Origin: JAAZGD01 sp034003765
GTDB taxonomy: Bacteria > Bacillota > Clostridia > Peptostreptococcales > Anaerovoracaceae
Reading direction: 5' to 3'
NCBI GenBank assembly: GCA_034003765.1
Contig: JAVEXZ010000031.1
Coordinates: 1 to 9,650, forward strand
Length of the DNA stretch: 9,650 nt
The translations under genes were made by a program, and so were the position numbers. Shown in pieces: positions 6,365-9,650 of this stretch. The notes below the pieces were generated by a model that was not told the DNA's origin, ran no database searches, and saw nothing but the letters and a program-made list of their open reading frames with translations. The first letter of the stretch is position 1. Each line of letters begins with the position of its first letter.

Positions 6365-9300
6365 ATGAACTACAAGAAGAATGGACTAATCAGGCTAAAT
6401 GGAATAAAAAAAAGCATGGCTTTCATACTAATGCTAGCCATGGTAATAACTAGTCTGGGAATATCAGGCTGGGGGACAGATGAAGCTTACGCAGCACTGG
6501 TATATCCTCAGGCAGAAAATGCAATAAATAGTTACTATAATGGATCGCAGAATATGGTTCTTGATGACTGGGAGGAGCTTGCGGCTGTATACTCCTATTT
6601 AGAAGGGTATGTAGCTAGTAATTCCTATAGGGGTGGTGTGGATATAAGCGCATATGTATTACCCCAAACGGGCACAGGAGCAGGTGGTTTGTTTGCAGCC
6701 CTTATGAAAGGGGATTCTGGCACCGCAACAGAGTTAGCTAAAAATCTAGTGGCCGCTTCCCATGTAATAACAGCAGGTGGGGTTTATCAATGTTCCACTA
6801 ACATCCTTGCCTTAGAGGCATTCAATAGAAGCAATGGGGTTATTCCAGTGACCTATAACACAACTAGAGCCATCGACTATTTATTAGAGGCTAGAGAAAT
6901 AGACGGTGGATATAAGGCTTGGGGGGAAATTTCTTACGACACTGCAGGTATGGTGCTGACAGCCTTATCATTACCAGTTTTCTCTGAGTATCCAAATATT
7001 GAGGATAGAAAAATAGAGTTAGTGAAGTGGATTAAAGCTGGGCAATCTCCAAGTGGTGCATTCCAATCATTTTATCTTGGAGTAGGATCTGATAATGCAA
7101 ACACTACCGCTATTGTTTTATACGGTCTCCTAGCAGCTGGTGAAAAGTTAGATAAGTGGACTACTAGCCCTGCTCTGGGTTTGGTAGATAGTGGCCTTTA
7201 TAACGAAAGTGACGGATGGTTTACATCATGGTCGGGCCCTTGGAATGATTTTGCCACTAAACAATCAACACTTGCTCTCGTGGATGCGAATAAAGGGAAC
7301 TCATTTTATGCCAATGTTGAGTTGAATAGCATTCACTATATCAGTACAACAATGCAATTAATAAAGGATGATGGTACTTATTTGGAGAAAAGTGTTACAG
7401 TTCCTAGTGGATCCTCATTGAATTTTGTTGCGTCTAAAGTTTCGGGATCTGCTATTACAGAAGGCCTTAACTATTATGAAGATGGCGAAGAAGTTTCGCT
7501 AGTAGCTGATAACTCTACCATATTGGCAGTAGCAGCGAAGTTTGACAATATCACATACCTTTCATATGAAGATAGCAAGCTTGGAGTGGCTAGGGTAAAT
7601 GTTCCTTTTGGTGGATCTGCAGATTTTAATATAAAGAACTTAGAGCTTTCTACTGGGTCAATTACAGCTTTGCAGTTTGTATCTGTTGACGTTAATGGAG
7701 ATTCTATAGGTGATGTAGTAAGTAACGAGTCAGGGAAGGTCACCATTATTCCTATTGATGAAGTGACATACCTAAACGTATTAGAATATACCTATGATAA
7801 CAATACGAGGTTGAATGTAAGAAGGGTTCCTAGTGATTCAGCCATATTACCAGCTGAAATAATTATGGCCACTGGGGGATCACAGACAAAAACTGTATCA
7901 GTTAGAATTGAAGGACCAACTGATCATTTTGCATACTATACTGCGTATGATGTTGTAGGTGATGGTTCAAAACAGTTGACAGTAGAAGAGGCTGTTAATC
8001 AAGTAATGGATGCTAGTAGTATTGAATATGCTTACATAGGTGGATATTTAACCACAGTCGGAGGGATTTATTCTGCAATGTATGGAGGCCATGACGGATG
8101 GTGCTATTACATTAATAATAGCGGCTCAAATTCTGGTATGGCGGGCCAAGTGATTTCTGACGGAGATGAAATTGTTTTATATTACGGTTTTGGCCCTGGT
8201 TGGGGAACTGATTTGGTAAGATTGGAATCATCCATAAGTGGAAGTGCCGTTACCCTTACTGTTTTAAACGGGACGACTTCAGTGCCTGGAGTTACCATTA
8301 GTTGGAATAGGGCATCTTTGCCTGAAGTAACCGATGAAAATGGTAAAGTTACAATTAATAATGTTTCTTCAGGAACCTATTCTGTTCAAATTTCAAAAAC
8401 AAATAAAGACGGGGTTCCCTTAGTAGTAAGACTACCTTCAGGCACGGCAATTACTATTACCGATTCGGGAGATTCTTCCCAAGAAGAGGGCTCCGGACTG
8501 ATAGAAACAGCAGAGAAAGTATTTTTGACTGTAAAAGGATTAGGGGGTAAAGTTCTTTATCCAAATACTAGTCAATCATATTATGTGGGGATTACGGCAC
8601 GAGATGTTTTGGATAATACTCCCCTGTCCATAACTGGTAGCAGGGCTTATGTGACTGCCATTGATGGGCTAAATGAATTTGAACATGGACCAAATTCAGG
8701 TTGGCTATATACAGTGAATGGTGGAGTTGCAGGAACTACACCTTCTAACAGCAAACGTTTGTCAATCGGAGATGAAGTCCTTTGGTACTACACATCGGAT
8801 TATAAAAAGGATTCTGGTTCTTCCGCCTGGAAGAAGGACGAAGAAAAGACTTCTGAACTTGTAGCCAAAGAAGACGGTAAAGGTTCAGCTACCGTTGAGG
8901 TTAGCAAGGCTGATATGGACAAGCTAATTAAAGACGGTGGTGCTCTTAAGGCAAAGAGCTCAATAGCTACTATTGAGATGGATGCTGCTACTCTTAAGGG
9001 TCTTGGAAAAGAGATGGGTAAGGATCTTGAGATAAGAGCAAAAAAAGTTGATATCACTGAGAAAGATGATATTAGCCAAGAGATGAAAGATAAAATTGGA
9101 GATAGGCCTGTTCTTGATTTAACAGTTATGAGCGGGACCAAGCAGATATCACAGTTTGATGGTTCTGTTAGAGTTTCTATACCATACACTCTTAAAGATG
9201 GAGAAGATCCAAGTACAGTTATAATCTACCTTATCAAAGATAATGGTGAGATTGAAGTAGTGAAAAATGCTGAATTCGATCCTGCGACTGGTGAAGTTAA

Positions 9301-9650
9301 GTTTACTACAAGCCATTTCTCCTTGTATGGAATAGGCTATAAAGAGCTAGGCTTTAGTGATATTAAAGGCCATTGGGCTAAAGATCATATCTCGTATCTC
9401 GCCGCAAGAGACTATATTACAGGAATGAGCAAAGACCATTTTGCTCCAGAAGGAACTTTAACCCGAGGTCAGTTTGTTCAGCTATTAGCTAATTTAGCCA
9501 ACGTAGACCTTAAAAAATATGGTTCAACAGAACCATCGTCGATAAACGATATAAAGTCAACGGACTGGTTTGCACCAGCTGTAGCCTGGGCTGTAGAGCA
9601 AGGAATAGTAACAGGAATTACTCTTCCTGATGGCACCACATCATTCTACC
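6365..9650 (+). CDS. 3'-partial giant surface protein: signal peptide, alpha/alpha domain, two DUF4430 domains, SLH repeats
   Basis: The frame is open from the ATG to the window end, at least 1095 residues, so the C-terminus is missing. Signal peptide 1-43: basic N-end, hydrophobic 18-33, likely cleavage after AYA at 41-43. Residues about 48-325 carry toroid-type repeats (GGVYQCSTNILALEAFN, ISYDTAGMVLTALSLP, GQSPSGAFQSFYLGVGSDN) like the alpha domain of transcobalamin. Residues 326-505 are beta-rich and unrecognised. DUF4430 domain 1 is about 509-618 (DGWCYYINNSG, Trp579). A Cna-B/carboxypeptidase-regulatory-like domain follows at about 625-700 (VTDENGKVTINNVSSGTYSVQ). DUF4430 domain 2 is about 718-815 (SGWLYTVNGG, Trp780). 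Residues 826-993 resemble the beta/charged module often preceding SLH repeats. SLH repeat 1 starts at 996 (FSDIKGHWAKDHI); SLH repeat 2 starts about 1058 and is cut off. Predicted secreted and held to the wall by SLH repeats. The upstream B12 riboswitch makes cobalamin capture the best-supported role; direct B12 binding is inference. Confidence 0.93.
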   Translation, partial: MNYKKNGLIRLNGIKKSMAFILMLAMVITSLGISGWGTDEAYAALVYPQAENAINSYYNGSQNMVLDDWEELAAVYSYLEGYVASNSYRGGVDISAYVLPQTGTGAGGLFAALMKGDSGTATELAKNLVAASHVITAGGVYQCSTNILALEAFNRSNGVIPVTYNTTRAIDYLLEAREIDGGYKAWGEISYDTAGMVLTALSLPVFSEYPNIEDRKIELVKWIKAGQSPSGAFQSFYLGVGSDNANTTAIVLYGLLAAGEKLDKWTTSPALGLVDSGLYNESDGWFTSWSGPWNDFATKQSTLALVDANKGNSFYANVELNSIHYISTTMQLIKDDGTYLEKSVTVPSGSSLNFVASKVSGSAITEGLNYYEDGEEVSLVADNSTILAVAAKFDNITYLSYEDSKLGVARVNVPFGGSADFNIKNLELSTGSITALQFVSVDVNGDSIGDVVSNESGKVTIIPIDEVTYLNVLEYTYDNNTRLNVRRVPSDSAILPAEIIMATGGSQTKTVSVRIEGPTDHFAYYTAYDVVGDGSKQLTVEEAVNQVMDASSIEYAYIGGYLTTVGGIYSAMYGGHDGWCYYINNSGSNSGMAGQVISDGDEIVLYYGFGPGWGTDLVRLESSISGSAVTLTVLNGTTSVPGVTISWNRASLPEVTDENGKVTINNVSSGTYSVQISKTNKDGVPLVVRLPSGTAITITDSGDSSQEEGSGLIETAEKVFLTVKGLGGKVLYPNTSQSYYVGITARDVLDNTPLSITGSRAYVTAIDGLNEFEHGPNSGWLYTVNGGVAGTTPSNSKRLSIGDEVLWYYTSDYKKDSGSSAWKKDEEKTSELVAKEDGKGSATVEVSKADMDKLIKDGGALKAKSSIATIEMDAATLKGLGKEMGKDLEIRAKKVDITEKDDISQEMKDKIGDRPVLDLTVMSGTKQISQFDGSVRVSIPYTLKDGEDPSTVIIYLIKDNGEIEVVKNAEFDPATGEVKFTTSHFSLYGIGYKELGFSDIKGHWAKDHISYLAARDYITGMSKDHFAPEGTLTRGQFVQLLANLANVDLKKYGSTEPSSINDIKSTDWFAPAVAWAVEQGIVTGITLPDGTTSFY

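Noticed and set aside
8800..9189. Minus-strand 129-residue open frame inside the SLH gene
   Set aside because: The plus-strand frame is continuous and has clear domains; the antisense product is a Ser/Leu-rich shadow without a ribosome site.

Overview
The window looks like a piece of an anaerobic, Gram-positive Bacillota (Clostridia-type) genome. Base composition is moderately AT-rich by eye. Shine-Dalgarno sites are strong (GGAGG, GGGAGG), and the surface proteins are a lipoprotein and an S-layer-homology (SLH) protein, which implies a single-membrane cell with an S-layer or pyruvylated wall polymer. The species cannot be named from the sequence.

The locus reads as a vitamin B12 (cobalamin) capture and uptake region, with all genes on the + strand. 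Positions 1-1202 hold the 3' part of a secreted-type alpha/alpha-toroid protein with a C-terminal copper-amine-oxidase-N-like stalk. It overlaps by four bases (ATGA) a lipoprotein carrying a DUF4430 domain, which is the transcobalamin C-terminal-like fold (1199-1942). A 100-N assembly gap follows (1970-2069). It is flanked by two identical 68-bp copies, so the gap is probably an artefact of unmerged contig ends. Next come an ECF-transporter T component (2235-3122) and, overlapping it by 28 bp, a 913-residue polypeptide that fuses both ECF ATPases to an S-component-like membrane domain (3095-5836).

The 528-bp intergenic region 5837-6364 contains a full cobalamin riboswitch aptamer (about 6053-6222) with a B12 box. 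Its expression platform has an intrinsic terminator (6306-6331) and a visible competing antiterminator pairing. It controls a very large secreted protein (6365 to beyond 9650) with a signal peptide, an alpha/alpha domain, a beta-rich region, two DUF4430 domains, a Cna-B-like domain and C-terminal SLH repeats. This gene runs off the window.

Functional reading (inference): animal intrinsic factor and transcobalamin bind B12 between an alpha6/alpha6 barrel and a beta domain of the DUF4430 type. Here the same two modules occur once as two overlapping neighbouring genes (toroid protein plus DUF4430 lipoprotein) and once fused in a giant S-layer-anchored protein behind a B12 riboswitch. Both sit next to a dedicated ECF transporter. 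Together they suggest a bacterial surface B12-scavenging relay: an S-layer protein, then membrane-proximal toroid and DUF4430 proteins, then ECF import.
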